A stretch of DNA of 64,000 nt from Tepidanaerobacter syntrophicus (GTDB taxonomy: Bacteria; Bacillota; Thermosediminibacteria; Thermosediminibacterales; Tepidanaerobacteraceae), in assembly GCF_001485475.2 (NCBI RefSeq), contig NZ_DF976999.1:282001-346000 (forward strand), given 5' to 3'. Numbering within the stretch: the stretch's first letter is position 1; each line of letters starts with the position of its first letter. Shown here piece after piece: positions 35,316 to 44,017 of this stretch. The notes below the pieces were generated by a model. The model was not told the DNA's origin and did not search any database. It worked only from the letters and a program-made list of their open reading frames with translations. Both the position numbers and the translations under genes were made by a program.

Positions 35316-36125
35316 TCACGAGTTGATCCGCTGTTTTACTGCTTCGAAAACTATTACTCCGCAGGAAACAGCTACATTCAAGGACTCGGCTTTACCCGGC
35401 ATTGGGATTTTGACTATTTCGTCTGAAATCCCAACTATATCCTTTGAGACTCCTTCGTCTTCTGAGCCCATTATAATCACTGACGCTCTTTTATAATTTA
35501 CATCAAAATAAAATCTTGTTGCCCCAAGATAGGTTGTTACTATAGCAGCTCCTGCCGCCTGTAAATCTTTCAGTGTCTTGGCAAGATCTTCGCTTTCTAT
35601 TACCGGCACATGAAAAATGGATCCCATAGCAGCCCGCACAACCTTTGGGTTATAAATGTCAACACACCCCTTGCCGACTATCACTGCATCTGCAGCCGCT
35701 GCATCAGCTATCCTTATAATTGTACCTGTATTGCCCGGATCTTTAACTTTATCTAGTGCAATTACTAAAAAATCACCATGGATTACATCTTTTAAATCAG
35801 TTTTCTTAAACTCTGCTACTGCCAATATGCCCTGAGGTGTAACAGTATCAGTTAGTTTATCAAGCTCATCGGTTTTGAGTTGGTAAATACTGCCCTGTGG
35901 AACCTTTTTATAAAGTAGCTTTATAAAATCGGGATTTGATACTAAAAACTCTTTTGTAATTGCTACAAGCTTTATTGTATAATCTGAATTTAAAAGTTCA
36001 CCAACATTTCTTGTGCCTTCTACAATAAAACAGCGATTTTTTATCCTTGCCTTCTTGGATTGAATAAGGTTTTTAATTAGCCGCTGCTGGTTTTTGGAAA
36101 GTTCATCCGGCATATCAGTATTCAT
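35316..36125 (-). CDS. SpoU-family (TrmH-like) RNA 2'-O-methyltransferase
   Basis: 269 residues. An N-terminal substrate-binding domain (KNLIQSKKARIKNRCFIVEG) precedes the SPOUT knot with motif 1 DKVKDPGNTGTIIRIADAA, motif 2 IIMGSEDEGVSKDI and motif 3 VKIPMPGKAESLNVAVSCG. It methylates ribose in rRNA or tRNA; exact site unknown. Last gene of the infC operon, 6 bases after ktrA. Confidence 0.92.
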   Translation of the reverse strand: MNTDMPDELSKNQQRLIKNLIQSKKARIKNRCFIVEGTRNVGELLNSDYTIKLVAITKEFLVSNPDFIKLLYKKVPQGSIYQLKTDELDKLTDTVTPQGILAVAEFKKTDLKDVIHGDFLVIALDKVKDPGNTGTIIRIADAAAADAVIVGKGCVDIYNPKVVRAAMGSIFHVPVIESEDLAKTLKDLQAAGAAIVTTYLGATRFYFDVNYKRASVIIMGSEDEGVSKDIVGISDEIVKIPMPGKAESLNVAVSCGVIVFEAVKQRINS

Positions 36126-36131
36126 CCGTTT

Positions 36132-36782
36132 CTAAAAGTGCTTTTCTATATTTTCAATATCGTCCTTATGACCCACCACAGCTAATATGTCTCCTCTTAA
36201 AATCATATCATCGCCGTTAGGGGATATTATAATATTGCCGTTGCGCTTTATCGCAATGACATTTAGCCCGTATTTAGTGCGCATATTGAGCTGTCTTAAG
36301 CTCTTATCATACCAAGCCGGCAGTGCACTTATTTCTATGATAGAGTATTCAGGTGAAAGTTCAATATACTCTAGTATATTGGACAGTGTCAGGTTATGCG
36401 CAACTCTGATTCCCATATCTCGTTCAGGAAAAACTATTCTATCTGCGCCTATCTTTTTCAGTACTCTGCCGTGCAGTTCACTGTTTGCTTTTGCAACTAC
36501 ATATTTTATACCCATTTCTTTGAGTATAAGGGTTACCAGTATACTAGATTGAATATCATTTCCTATACTGACTACCGCCACATCAAAGTTTCTAACGCCT
36601 AACGCTTTGAGGGCGTTTTCATCTGTTGCATCTGCCTTGACCGCGTGTGTTATACTTTCAGCTACGCTTTGAACAATTTCCTCATCGTTATCAATCCCTA
36701 GTACATCATGACCTAATTCATACAATGTCTTAGCCAGACTAAATCCAAAACGGCCAAGGCCTATTACAACAAACTGTTTCAT
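36132..36782 (-). CDS. ktrA: Potassium uptake regulatory subunit KtrA/TrkA
   Basis: 216 residues. A Rossmann RCK-N domain (FVVIGLGRFGFSLAKTL, GIDNDEEIVQ) binds adenine nucleotides; a TrkA-C (RCK-C) domain occupies about 135-216. It gates the KtrB channel from the cytosol. ATG 36782 with GGAGG eight bases upstream. In Firmicutes ktrA is often regulated by c-di-AMP at TrkA-C and its RNA; no ydaO element is seen here because the gene is inside an operon. Confidence 0.93.
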   Translation of the reverse strand: MKQFVVIGLGRFGFSLAKTLYELGHDVLGIDNDEEIVQSVAESITHAVKADATDENALKALGVRNFDVAVVSIGNDIQSSILVTLILKEMGIKYVVAKANSELHGRVLKKIGADRIVFPERDMGIRVAHNLTLSNILEYIELSPEYSIIEISALPAWYDKSLRQLNMRTKYGLNVIAIKRNGNIIISPNGDDMILRGDILAVVGHKDDIENIEKHF

Positions 36783-36799
36783 CAAAATCGCCTCCGATA

Positions 36800-38143
36800 T
36801 TATCCGACAAGAACTCTTTCTTCTGGAAATCTAATCATTGCTTTGTTTGTCCGTCCCCCAAGCGCCATTGCAAGGGTCAAAGGCCCTACTCGGCCGGCAA
36901 ACATGGTTAATATTATCACTACTTTGCCAATATCCGTAAGATTTGGCGTCAGTCCCAAGCTTAAACCCACAGTGCCAAAGGCCGATGTGGTTTCAAATAG
37001 AATAGACATGAAATCCGTATTTTCTGTTATGGTTAAAATAAAGGAACTTGTAAAAATCAATAGTAAAGCTATAACTCCAATAACTGCCGCTTTAAATATA
37101 TTATCATACGGAATTCTCCTGCCCGAAATTTCTACATCTTCTTTTGAAACAAGTATCGTATATATCATCATGATAATAACAGCAAAAGTAGATGTTTTTA
37201 TACCGCCGCCGGTAGAAGCCGGTGACGCGCCAATATACATCAAAAGAATTGTGAGATATTTTGAAGGCATCTTTAAATCCGTAATACTAATTGTGTTAAA
37301 ACCTGCCGTTCTCGGTGTAACGGACTGGAAGGCAGCCGCTAGAATTTTACCCTTTCTCGAAAGACCGCCTAGTGTATAAGGGTTTGACCTTTCAATAGCG
37401 TAAAATGCCAAAAATCCGGAAACCAAAAGCAATAGCGTTGTAACAATGACAACCTTTGAATGCAAAGAAAAATGCTTAAACTTTTTCCGTGCAATTATAT
37501 CCTGAATTACTGAAAAACCCAATCCGCCAAATATTATTAATCCCATTATAACACAGTTTATTAAAGGATCTTCGGCAAATTGCGTTAAGCTTTTAAAGTT
37601 TCCTATAACATCAAAACCGGCATTGTTAAATGCCGAAACAGCGTGGAATATACCGTAATATATTCCTCTTGTCGGACCATATATCTGAGAAAATCGAAGA
37701 GCCAAAAGAGCAGCGCCTGTCCCCTCAAATATTAAAGTCGTAATAAGTATATTACGAGAAAGTTTTACAAGCCCGGATAGTGTCGATTGATTAAGGGCCT
37801 CCTGCATCACCATGCGCTCTCTAAGTGTTATCTTTTTCCCCAGCAGTAAAAAGACCGTTGTAGTCATAGTCATTATGCCTAGGCCGCCCATTTGAATCAG
37901 ACACATAATTACTATTTGTCCGAAAAGCGAATATCGTGTACCGGTATCTACAACCACAAGTCCTGTCACGCATACAGCAGATGTGGAGGTAAATAAAGCA
38001 TCTAAAAAACCTACGCTTTTACCATCACTTGCCGATATTGGCAATGTCAATAAAACCGCACCTGTAAGTATTAGCAAAGCAAAGCCGACAGCCAAAATTT
38101 GGGTCGGCTTTAACCTCCTAAGTCCTACGTCAAGTATCTTAAT
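36800..38143 (-). CDS. ktrB: Potassium/sodium uptake channel KtrB/TrkH
   Basis: About 447 residues, membrane pore of the Ktr system. Four pore repeats carry the selectivity Gly: TSAVCVTGLVVVDTG, AFNNAGFDVIGN, SVTPRTAGFNTI, SAFGTVGLSLGL. A TTG at 38095 would cut off the conserved first residues before QILAVGF. The frame extends to an ATT at 38143 with GGGGG eight bases upstream, giving (M)KILDVGLRRLKPTQILAV, a normal-looking KtrB N terminus; I therefore favour an ATT start. Follows rplT by about 48 bases. Confidence 0.88.
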   Translation of the reverse strand: MKILDVGLRRLKPTQILAVGFALLILTGAVLLTLPISASDGKSVGFLDALFTSTSAVCVTGLVVVDTGTRYSLFGQIVIMCLIQMGGLGIMTMTTTVFLLLGKKITLRERMVMQEALNQSTLSGLVKLSRNILITTLIFEGTGAALLALRFSQIYGPTRGIYYGIFHAVSAFNNAGFDVIGNFKSLTQFAEDPLINCVIMGLIIFGGLGFSVIQDIIARKKFKHFSLHSKVVIVTTLLLLVSGFLAFYAIERSNPYTLGGLSRKGKILAAAFQSVTPRTAGFNTISITDLKMPSKYLTILLMYIGASPASTGGGIKTSTFAVIIMMIYTILVSKEDVEISGRRIPYDNIFKAAVIGVIALLLIFTSSFILTITENTDFMSILFETTSAFGTVGLSLGLTPNLTDIGKVVIILTMFAGRVGPLTLAMALGGRTNKAMIRFPEERVLVG

Positions 38144-38190
38144 TTTAACCGCCCCCGAAAAGTCTAAAAAAGCGACTGTATATGCCGCTT

Positions 38191-38547
38191 TTATTTCACG
38201 TTTGCTTTAGCAATGTCAACTAATTGTGCAAAACCGTTTCCATCATTTATCGCCATTTCCGACAGCATTTTACGGTTAATTTGCACGCCTGCTTTTTTCA
38301 GACCGTATATAAGTTTGCTGTAAGAAAGACCATTTGCCCTTGCTGCCGCATTGATTCTTGCAATCCAAAGTTTCCTAAAATCTCTCTTTTTGAGCTTTCT
38401 TCCTGTATAAGCATGGGCCTGGGCTTTTAAAACTGCTTGATTTGCAGGTCTGTAAAGTCTGCTCAAAGATCCTTTATAACCCTTTGCTAATTTAATAATT
38501 TTTTTATGTCTGTGGCGAGCTGTAACTCCTCTTTTCACTCGTGCCAT
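38191..38547 (-). CDS. rplT: 50S ribosomal protein L20
   Basis: 118 residues, [20 protein letters not shown] at the N terminus, rich in Arg/Lys, as in all L20. ATG 38547 with GAGGAGG six bases upstream. L20 is the autoregulator of infC-rpmI-rplT operons through leader RNA binding in Firmicutes. Confidence 0.98.
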   Translation of the reverse strand: MARVKRGVTARHRHKKIIKLAKGYKGSLSRLYRPANQAVLKAQAHAYTGRKLKKRDFRKLWIARINAAARANGLSYSKLIYGLKKAGVQINRKMLSEMAINDGNGFAQLVDIAKANVK

Positions 38548-38568
38548 AATCATCCTCCTCTGATGGTA

Positions 38569-38766
38569 TTACATGTATGGTATTACCTGTTTTATTCTCT
38601 TGTGATCAGCTTTTGTCAAAATAGCAGGCTTTCTCAAATGTCTCTTTCTCTTTGAGCTTTTTTTGGTAAGTATATGGCTTTTGTAAGCCTTAAATCTTTT
38701 TATTTTCCCTGTCTTTGTAACTTTAAATCTCTTAGCCGCGCCTCTGTGTGTTTTAACCTTTGGCAC
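38569..38766 (-). CDS. rpmI: 50S ribosomal protein L35
   Basis: 65 residues: (M)[19 protein letters not shown] ... [17 protein letters not shown] 38766 chosen because AAGGAG precedes it by 8-9 bases and it gives the usual MPK N terminus; the frame opens further to 38775. Confidence 0.97.
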   Translation of the reverse strand: MPKVKTHRGAAKRFKVTKTGKIKRFKAYKSHILTKKSSKRKRHLRKPAILTKADHKRIKQVIPYM

Positions 38767-38771
38767 CAAAA

Positions 38772-39302
38772 TCACTCCTTTTCAGTTGTTTCCTTAGGCG
38801 AAATTACAACCACCATATTTCGGCCTTCCATTTTTGGTTCTTTTTCGGCAAAACCATAATCTTTTACTCCTTCGACAAACTTATTCAAAACTTCTTCACC
38901 TAATTTTGTGTGAGTCATCTGTCTGCCGCGGAATTTGATGCTTACTTTTACTTTGTCACCATCTTGTAAAAACTTAATAGCGTTTTTTAGTCTGACTTGA
39001 AAATCATGTTCATCTATGGTCGGATTCATTCTGATTTCTTTTATGTTTATTATTTTTTGTTTCTTACGGGCCTCTTTATCCCGCTTACTCTGCTCATATT
39101 TATACTTACCAAAGTCCATAATCTTGCACACGGGCGGTTTCGCATCCGGCGCAATTTTTACTAAATCCAACTGTGCTTCCTGAGCATAGCGCAACGCATC
39201 TTTTGTTGACATGACTCCAAGCTGCTTGCCATCAGGCGCAATCACTCTCACTTCTCGATCTCTTATATCGTGGTTCACCTGAATTTCTTTGTCTTTGCTA
39301 AT
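38772..39302 (-). CDS. infC: Translation initiation factor IF-3 (ATT start)
   Basis: 176 residues. The N domain has [21 protein letters not shown] and the C domain [17 protein letters not shown]. The best start is ATT at 39302, 8 bases after GGAGG, giving (M)[13 protein letters not shown]; the TTG at 39317 overlaps that SD. AUU starts are the hallmark of infC: IF-3 rejects its own start codon and so autoregulates. Preceded by an L20-type leader and a consensus promoter. Confidence 0.95.
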   Translation of the reverse strand: MSKDKEIQVNHDIRDREVRVIAPDGKQLGVMSTKDALRYAQEAQLDLVKIAPDAKPPVCKIMDFGKYKYEQSKRDKEARKKQKIINIKEIRMNPTIDEHDFQVRLKNAIKFLQDGDKVKVSIKFRGRQMTHTKLGEEVLNKFVEGVKDYGFAEKEPKMEGRNMVVVISPKETTEKE

Positions 39303-39327
39303 ACTATTCACCTCCAAAAATTTTTAA

Positions 39328-39435
39328 AACTAAAGGGGCAAGAAGAATCTTCTCGCCCCAAGAAATAATAATCTTACGGATAGCAACCTTGTAAGCTTTC
39401 GCCACAAGGTGAGAAGTCTCTTCTACTTTGCAAAA
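39328..39435 (-). promoter_or_regulatory. Ribosomal L20-type leader of infC with attenuator
   Basis: Between the promoter and infC the minus strand folds into AGAAGAGACTTCTCACCTTG structures and ends with GGGGCGAGAAGA / TCTTCTTGCCCC followed by TTTAGTTTT (39359-39325). Position and architecture match the Firmicute L20 leader, at which L20 binding favours termination. The pseudoknot was not verified. Confidence 0.7.
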
Positions 39436-39458
39436 GTTTTTATTTTGTTACCTTCGTA

Positions 39459-39487
39459 AATATATCACATGTTACATTTATAGTCAA
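39459..39487 (-). promoter_or_regulatory. Promoter of the infC operon
   Basis: TTGACT (39487-39482), 17-bp spacer, TATATT (39464-39459). The -35 overlaps the thrS stop codon. Confidence 0.82.
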
Positions 39488-41394
39488 TTAAATTTTGAAA
39501 CAAGTTCATTAACTTCATTTATAAATTCTTCAATAGACTTTGAGCCTGTATCCCCTTTTTCTCTGGTTCTGACAGAAACTGTATTTTCACTGGCTTCTTT
39601 ATCACCTGTAACCAGCATAAAAGGAATCCTTTTCATCTGGGCATCTCTTACCTTATAGCCTATCTTTTCATTTCTCTCATCAACTTCGGCTCGAATGCCG
39701 GCTGCATCCAGTTGCTTTTTCACTTTATAGGCGTAATCTAAATGTTTTTCACTTATAGGAAGAATTTTTGCCTGAACGGGAGCAAGCCAAACAGGGAAAG
39801 CTCCTCCATAGTGCTCGATTAAAATTCCTATAAAACGCTCAATGCTTCCGAATATCACACGGTGAATCATAACCGGTCTATGTTTTTCGCCATCTTGTCC
39901 GATATATGTCAAATCAAAACGCTCCGGCATTTGAAAATCTAATTGAATAGTGCCACACTGCCATGTCCTGCCTAAGCTGTCTTTTAAGTGAAAATCGATT
40001 TTTGGGCCGTAAAATGCTCCGTCCCCTTCGTTAATCTTATAAGGCATCCCTTTTTTCTCAAGAGCTCCTTGAAGCGCTGAGGTTGCCTGCTCCCACAGTT
40101 CATCTGACCCCATGGAATTTTCCGGTCTTGTGGAAAGTTCTACATTATATTCAAAACCAAATATTTGATAGAAATAGTCTACCAAATCTATAACACCGAT
40201 TATTTCATCTTCAATCTGGGAAGGCGTCATGAATATATGAGCATCATCCTGGGTAAAACATCTGACCCTCATAAGGCCATGAAGTACCCCTGATAGTTCA
40301 TGCCGATGCACTAACCCCAGCTCTCCCAGCCTTATCGGCAGGTCTCTGTAGCTGTGAGAATCTGTCTTGTACATAAGAATGCCTCCCGGGCAATTCATCG
40401 GCTTTACGGCATAATTTTCTCCATCTATTTGAGTAAAATACATATTTTCCTTGTAGTGATCCCAGTGGCCGGATCTCCTCCAAAGCTCTTCGTTTAATAT
40501 TATAGGCGTTTTTATCTCTTTATAGCCTCTTTTTGTATGCTCTTTGCGCCAAAAATCCGTAAGCAGATTCCAAATCACCATACCATTCGGATGAAAGAAG
40601 GGAAACCCCGGACCCTCTTCATGAAGACTAAAAATGTCTAATTCTCTTCCTAGTTTTCTGTGGTCTCGCTTTTTTGCCTCTTCTATTCTTTTTAGGTATT
40701 CATCCAGCATAGATTTTTTGGGGAAAGAAATGCCATAAATACGCTGAAGCATTTTATTGCGCTCATCGCCTCTCCAGTATGCCCCTGCAAGACTTGTAAG
40801 CTTAAATGCCTTTATCTTGCCGGTAGATGGAATATGGGGACCTGCGCATAAATCCTTAAACTCTCCCTGCTGATAAAAGCTTATCGGCGCATCTTCCGGC
40901 AGTGCCTCAATGAGTTCTACCTTATAAGGCTCACCCATCTTTTTAAATTCCGATAAAGCTTCTTCTTTTGTAACATCTATGCGGCAAAAGGGGTAATCTT
41001 CGGCGACTATTTTCGCCATCTCGTTTTCTATTTTTTCAAGATCCGAAGGTGTAAAGCTTTCATCTCTATCGAAATCATAGTAAAATCCCTCATCGATGGC
41101 CGGACCTATAGCAAGCTTAGTTTCGGGGAAAAGCCTTTTTACGGCTTGCGCCATAACATGTGAAGTGCTGTGCCAGAAAGCCTTTCGGCCCTCCTCATCT
41201 TCAAATGTTAGTATCTCGACATTACAATCTTCGTCTACTTTCACGCTAAGATCCTTTGCTTTGCCGTCGACTTTTGCTATCAGGGCCTCTTTAGCAAGTC
41301 TCGGGCTTATATCCTGGGCAATTTCCAAAAGCGAAATGCCTTTTTTGTAGAGTTTTTCAACTCCGCCTTTTAAAGTTACTTTAATTTCATCCAT
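39484..41394 (-). CDS. thrS: Threonyl-tRNA synthetase
   Basis: 636 residues. TGS domain (1-60), editing domain with WHSTSHVMAQAV (HxxxH), SAD region with CAGPHIPSTGKIKAFKL (Cys/His site), class II core with PMNCPGGILMYK, FTQDDAHIF and HRVIFGSIERFIGILIEHY, and the anticodon-binding domain (about 540-636). Expression is set by the Thr T-box upstream. Confidence 0.98.
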   Translation of the reverse strand: MDEIKVTLKGGVEKLYKKGISLLEIAQDISPRLAKEALIAKVDGKAKDLSVKVDEDCNVEILTFEDEEGRKAFWHSTSHVMAQAVKRLFPETKLAIGPAIDEGFYYDFDRDESFTPSDLEKIENEMAKIVAEDYPFCRIDVTKEEALSEFKKMGEPYKVELIEALPEDAPISFYQQGEFKDLCAGPHIPSTGKIKAFKLTSLAGAYWRGDERNKMLQRIYGISFPKKSMLDEYLKRIEEAKKRDHRKLGRELDIFSLHEEGPGFPFFHPNGMVIWNLLTDFWRKEHTKRGYKEIKTPIILNEELWRRSGHWDHYKENMYFTQIDGENYAVKPMNCPGGILMYKTDSHSYRDLPIRLGELGLVHRHELSGVLHGLMRVRCFTQDDAHIFMTPSQIEDEIIGVIDLVDYFYQIFGFEYNVELSTRPENSMGSDELWEQATSALQGALEKKGMPYKINEGDGAFYGPKIDFHLKDSLGRTWQCGTIQLDFQMPERFDLTYIGQDGEKHRPVMIHRVIFGSIERFIGILIEHYGGAFPVWLAPVQAKILPISEKHLDYAYKVKKQLDAAGIRAEVDERNEKIGYKVRDAQMKRIPFMLVTGDKEASENTVSVRTREKGDTGSKSIEEFINEVNELVSKFN

Positions 41395-41427
41395 TACACA
41401 ACTGTCCTTTCTTTTATCTTTTGAGCA

Positions 41428-41632
41428 GTGAAAAATAAAAACCTCTCTATCCGTTTAAGGACGAGAGGTTTTCCCGCGGTTCCACCCTAATTTAAACTCA
41501 TTTTTATAAGGCCTGTGCCGTGAAAGGCTCAGAGTTGGTTTTCAGCTTGCTGTTTCCAGGACCTTTCCAGCTGCCGGCCCCTCTCTTTGGAACTTTGCAA
41601 ACTTACTCTTCTCGTCATTGCTTCACAATCAA
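41428..41632 (-). promoter_or_regulatory. T-box leader, threonine specific
   Basis: Minus strand: stem I from about 41630 (GAAGCAATGACGAGAAGAG), specifier ACC at 41539-41537 in GAAAACCAACTCTGAGCC, T-box TTAGGGTGGAACCGCGGG (41495-41472), terminator AACCTCTCGTCC...GGATAGAGAGGTT with TTTATTTTT (41471-41428). Confidence 0.95.
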
Positions 41633-41664
41633 TTATTTGGTTTGCTTGTCTAGTGATTTTCATA

Positions 41665-41694
41665 ATTATAAATCTTAAAAGCTTATATTGTCAA
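41665..41694 (-). promoter_or_regulatory. Promoter of thrS
   Basis: TTGACA (41694-41689), 18-bp spacer, TATAAT (41670-41665). Confidence 0.85.
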
Positions 41695-41711
41695 GGTATA
41701 AAGCATTATTC

Positions 41712-42332
41712 TTACATCAGGACATAGGTAATACCTGCTTGAAAAATGCCTACTAAAAACCCCATCACTCCGCCAAGTACTTCAATCTGCCTTAGCTCTC
41801 TGTTTGCAAGTTGGATAATAAGATCTTCTAATTCCTTTAAATCAAAAGAGTTAATCTTCTCTTCTACCATTTCTTTCAAATTTAGTTCTTCTTTTGCTTT
41901 AGTAACAAGATTAGATTTTATTTCCTCGAAAATATCATTCCCATTTTGCCCTATGACACTACTTATATGTGTTGCTATGGAATTTCGCAACCCTGTAGGT
42001 ATAATAGCCGGAAGTTTAGCTGTGATTTTTGCTGCTATCAGATTTTTAATATACTCCATAAACTCAGTTTTGTTTTTTTCAGAGGCAAGATTTTCTATAA
42101 TTTCTTCTGTGGATATGATTTCTTTTTCCAGGGCTTCACCAATGCTTTTTGATATATCGAGCCTGCGTTTTGGAATCAAGCCCTGAATCTCGATACCAAA
42201 AACGGGAACTTTGATAGGGTTTAGCGGCCTAAAAATAAGCTTTACTGCAAAAAGATTAGTGCCCCATCCTATAAGCGCTCCGATTAAAGGCATTAATGCC
42301 AGTTGAACATATTGGCTCATAGAACTTATCAC
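41712..42332 (-). CDS. DUF445 family membrane protein
   Basis: 206 residues. An N-terminal helix (LALMPLIGALIGWGTNLFAV), the family motif IFRPLNPIKVPVFGIEIQG and RRLDISKSIGEALEKEI, a long helical middle, and a C-terminal membrane segment (VLGGVMGFLVGIFQAGITYV) define DUF445 (YheB-like). Function unknown. GTG 42332 with AAGGAG upstream and its own promoter, so it forms its own unit before thrS. Confidence 0.9.
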   Translation of the reverse strand: MISSMSQYVQLALMPLIGALIGWGTNLFAVKLIFRPLNPIKVPVFGIEIQGLIPKRRLDISKSIGEALEKEIISTEEIIENLASEKNKTEFMEYIKNLIAAKITAKLPAIIPTGLRNSIATHISSVIGQNGNDIFEEIKSNLVTKAKEELNLKEMVEEKINSFDLKELEDLIIQLANRELRQIEVLGGVMGFLVGIFQAGITYVLM

Positions 42333-42399
42333 CGTTTCTCCTTTTTGTTAAATTTGTGTAATTAAGCTCATTTATATATTAAATTAGTCCATCGCTAAT

Positions 42400-42428
42400 A
42401 TGATAGCATATATACACCTTTCCTTCAA
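42400..42428 (-). promoter_or_regulatory. Promoter of the DUF445 gene
   Basis: TTGAAG (42428-42423), 17-bp spacer, TATCAT (42405-42400). Confidence 0.7.
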
Positions 42429-42526
42429 GAGAGAAGGCTTATTGTAGAATAAAAAAACCGCCGCAAAAAGTCCAAAATACTCCGCGCCGATATCTGTCAA
42501 AACTTATATGAAATTATTTAAATCAA

Positions 42527-42601
42527 TGGTGGGCGCTGTAAGGATTGAACTTACGACCCCTTCCGCGTCAAGGAAGTGCTCTCCCACTGAGCTAAGCGCC
42601 C
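42527..42601 (-). tRNA. tRNA-Val(GAC)
   Basis: Cloverleaf on the minus strand: acceptor GGGCGCT/AGCGCCC, anticodon stem CTTCC-TTGACGC-GGAAG with anticodon GAC, T loop TTCAATC, encoded CCA. Last of seven tRNAs; a second tRNA-Val (TAC) is first. Confidence 0.96.
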
Positions 42602-42630
42602 AAATTATCTGATAATATTATGATTTCGAA

Positions 42631-42719
42631 TGGTGCCGGGGACCGGAATCGAACCGGTACGGGGTTTAACTCCCGCAGGATTTTAAGTCCTGTGCGTCTG
42701 CCTGTTCCGCCACCCCGGC
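42631..42719 (-). tRNA. tRNA-Leu(TAA)
   Basis: Acceptor GCCGGGG/CCCCGGC, anticodon stem CAGGA-CTTAAAA-TCCTG with anticodon TAA, long variable arm CGGGAGTTAAACCCCGT typical of Leu, encoded CCA. Confidence 0.97.
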
Positions 42720-42730
42720 GTAATCTATTT

Positions 42731-42804
<74 letters not shown>

Positions 42805-42846
42805 AAAGTAAATCCTTAAAACAATTATACAATTATAATAGAAAAA

Positions 42847-42921
42847 TGGAGCGGAAGACGGGATTTGAACCCGCGACCCTCGCCTTGGCAAGGCGATGCT
42901 CTACCACTGAGCCACTTCCGC
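42847..42921 (-). tRNA. tRNA-Gly(GCC)
   Basis: Acceptor GCGGAAG/CTTCCGC, anticodon stem TCGCC-TTGCCAA-GGCGA (GCC), T arm GCGGGTTCAAATCCCGT, encoded CCA. It would be a ligand of the glyQS T-box (specifier GGC). Confidence 0.97.
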
Positions 42922-42928
42922 ACATCTA

Positions 42929-43004
<76 letters not shown>

Positions 43005-43012
43005 TAATATAA

Positions 43013-43090
43013 TGGCGACCCAGATGGGATTCGAACCCACGACCTCCAACGTGACAGGCTGGCGTTCTAAACCAACTGAACTACTGGGCC
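43013..43090 (-). tRNA. tRNA-Asp(GTC)
   Basis: Acceptor GGCCCAG/CTGGGTC, anticodon stem CCAGC-CTGTCAC-GTTGG (GTC), T arm GTGGGTTCGAATCCCAT, G73, encoded CCA. Confidence 0.96.
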
Positions 43091-43097
43091 GCATATT

Positions 43098-43173
43098 TGG
43101 TGGGCGAAACAGGGCTCGAACCTGTGACCCCGTGCGTGTAAGGCACGTGCTCTCCCAGCTGAGCTATCCGCCC
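43098..43173 (-). tRNA. tRNA-Val(TAC)
   Basis: Acceptor GGGCGGA/TTCGCCC, anticodon stem CGTGC-CTTACAC-GCACG (TAC), T arm ACAGGTTCGAGCCCTGT, encoded CCA. First tRNA, about 14 bases after a promoter -10. Confidence 0.97.
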
Positions 43174-43187
43174 TAAAGACAATATTT

Positions 43188-43216
43188 AGTATACCTGAGA
43201 ATCAATTTGGTGTCAA
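43188..43216 (-). promoter_or_regulatory. Proximal promoter of the tRNA cluster
   Basis: TTGACA (43216-43211), 17-bp spacer, TATACT (43193-43188), immediately before tRNA-Val(TAC). Confidence 0.88.
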
Positions 43217-43345
43217 AAACCAGGAACAGTGATTATTAAATGTTTTTTCTTTCTTGCGAGTTGTATCTCTCGCTTGCTATGTTTATCTACTATATCTCCT
43301 GTATTTCTGAAACCATCAGCCTTGTAAGCTTCGTCGACTGTTTTT

Positions 43346-43374
43346 ATTATACAAATTTTTAGGCTTTTTGTCAA
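43346..43374 (-). promoter_or_regulatory. Distal promoter of the tRNA cluster or a small RNA
   Basis: TTGACA (43374-43369), 17-bp spacer, TATAAT (43351-43346): a full consensus. The -35 contains the hisIE stop codon TGA. The roughly 130 bases downstream code for nothing recognisable but include a small stem GCGAG-AGATACAA-CTCGC (about 43255-43272). Confidence 0.85.
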
Positions 43375-44015
43375 GAACGCTGCTTGTGCCGCTTCTCAAG
43401 CTCATCTGCAATTTCTTCTAATGATATCCCGTCATAGCGCAGTGCAACAAGCAAGTGAAAAATTAAGTCGGCTGATTCATATACTATATCATCTTTCTTT
43501 TGACTCATAGAAGCTATAATTACCTCCGCTGCCTCTTCCCCTACCTTTTTTAATATTCTCTCTCTGCCGCCTTTGTAAAGCTTCGCTACATAAGATGCCT
43601 CAGGCTTTTCGGAAAATCTCGAGTCTATTATTTCGGCAAGCTCATCTAAGAATTCCAGCGTGCCGGAAGAGTTTTCTTCTTCAGTTTCTTCAGCTTCTTT
43701 TGCATCCTTTAAGCTCCGGTAAAAGCAAGAAACATTTCCTGTATGACAGGCTGGTCCGGCTGCATCTACTTTTAGAAGAAGAGCATCCTCGTCGCAGTCA
43801 TAAAAAATACTTTTTACATAGAGAAAATTACCGCTGGTCTCGCCTTTTTGCCAAAGGCTTTTTCTCTTGCGGCTGTAAAACCAAGCCGTTCCTGTTTCTA
43901 AAGTCTTCATCAGCGATTCCTCATTCATGTATGCCAGCATCAGCACTTCTTTTGTTTTGTAATCCTGGACTATCGCAGGCACAAGACCATTCTCGCCGTA
44001 CTTTATATCGATCAT
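43371..44015 (-). CDS. hisI: Phosphoribosyl-AMP cyclohydrolase / phosphoribosyl-ATP pyrophosphatase HisIE
   Basis: 214 residues, a two-domain fusion for steps 2 and 3 of histidine synthesis. HisI part (1-115): [54 protein letters not shown] (zinc ligands). HisE part (125-214): [18 protein letters not shown] and [20 protein letters not shown]. Last gene of the his operon, 2 bases after hisF. Confidence 0.96.
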   Translation of the reverse strand: MIDIKYGENGLVPAIVQDYKTKEVLMLAYMNEESLMKTLETGTAWFYSRKRKSLWQKGETSGNFLYVKSIFYDCDEDALLLKVDAAGPACHTGNVSCFYRSLKDAKEAEETEEENSSGTLEFLDELAEIIDSRFSEKPEASYVAKLYKGGRERILKKVGEEAAEVIIASMSQKKDDIVYESADLIFHLLVALRYDGISLEEIADELEKRHKQRS

Positions 44016-44017
44016 TT

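Noticed and set aside
42440-42480. GC-rich stretch followed by T-run after the tRNA cluster as a terminator
   Set aside because: GCGGCGG followed by TTTTTTT has no complementary arm upstream, so no stem can be supported.
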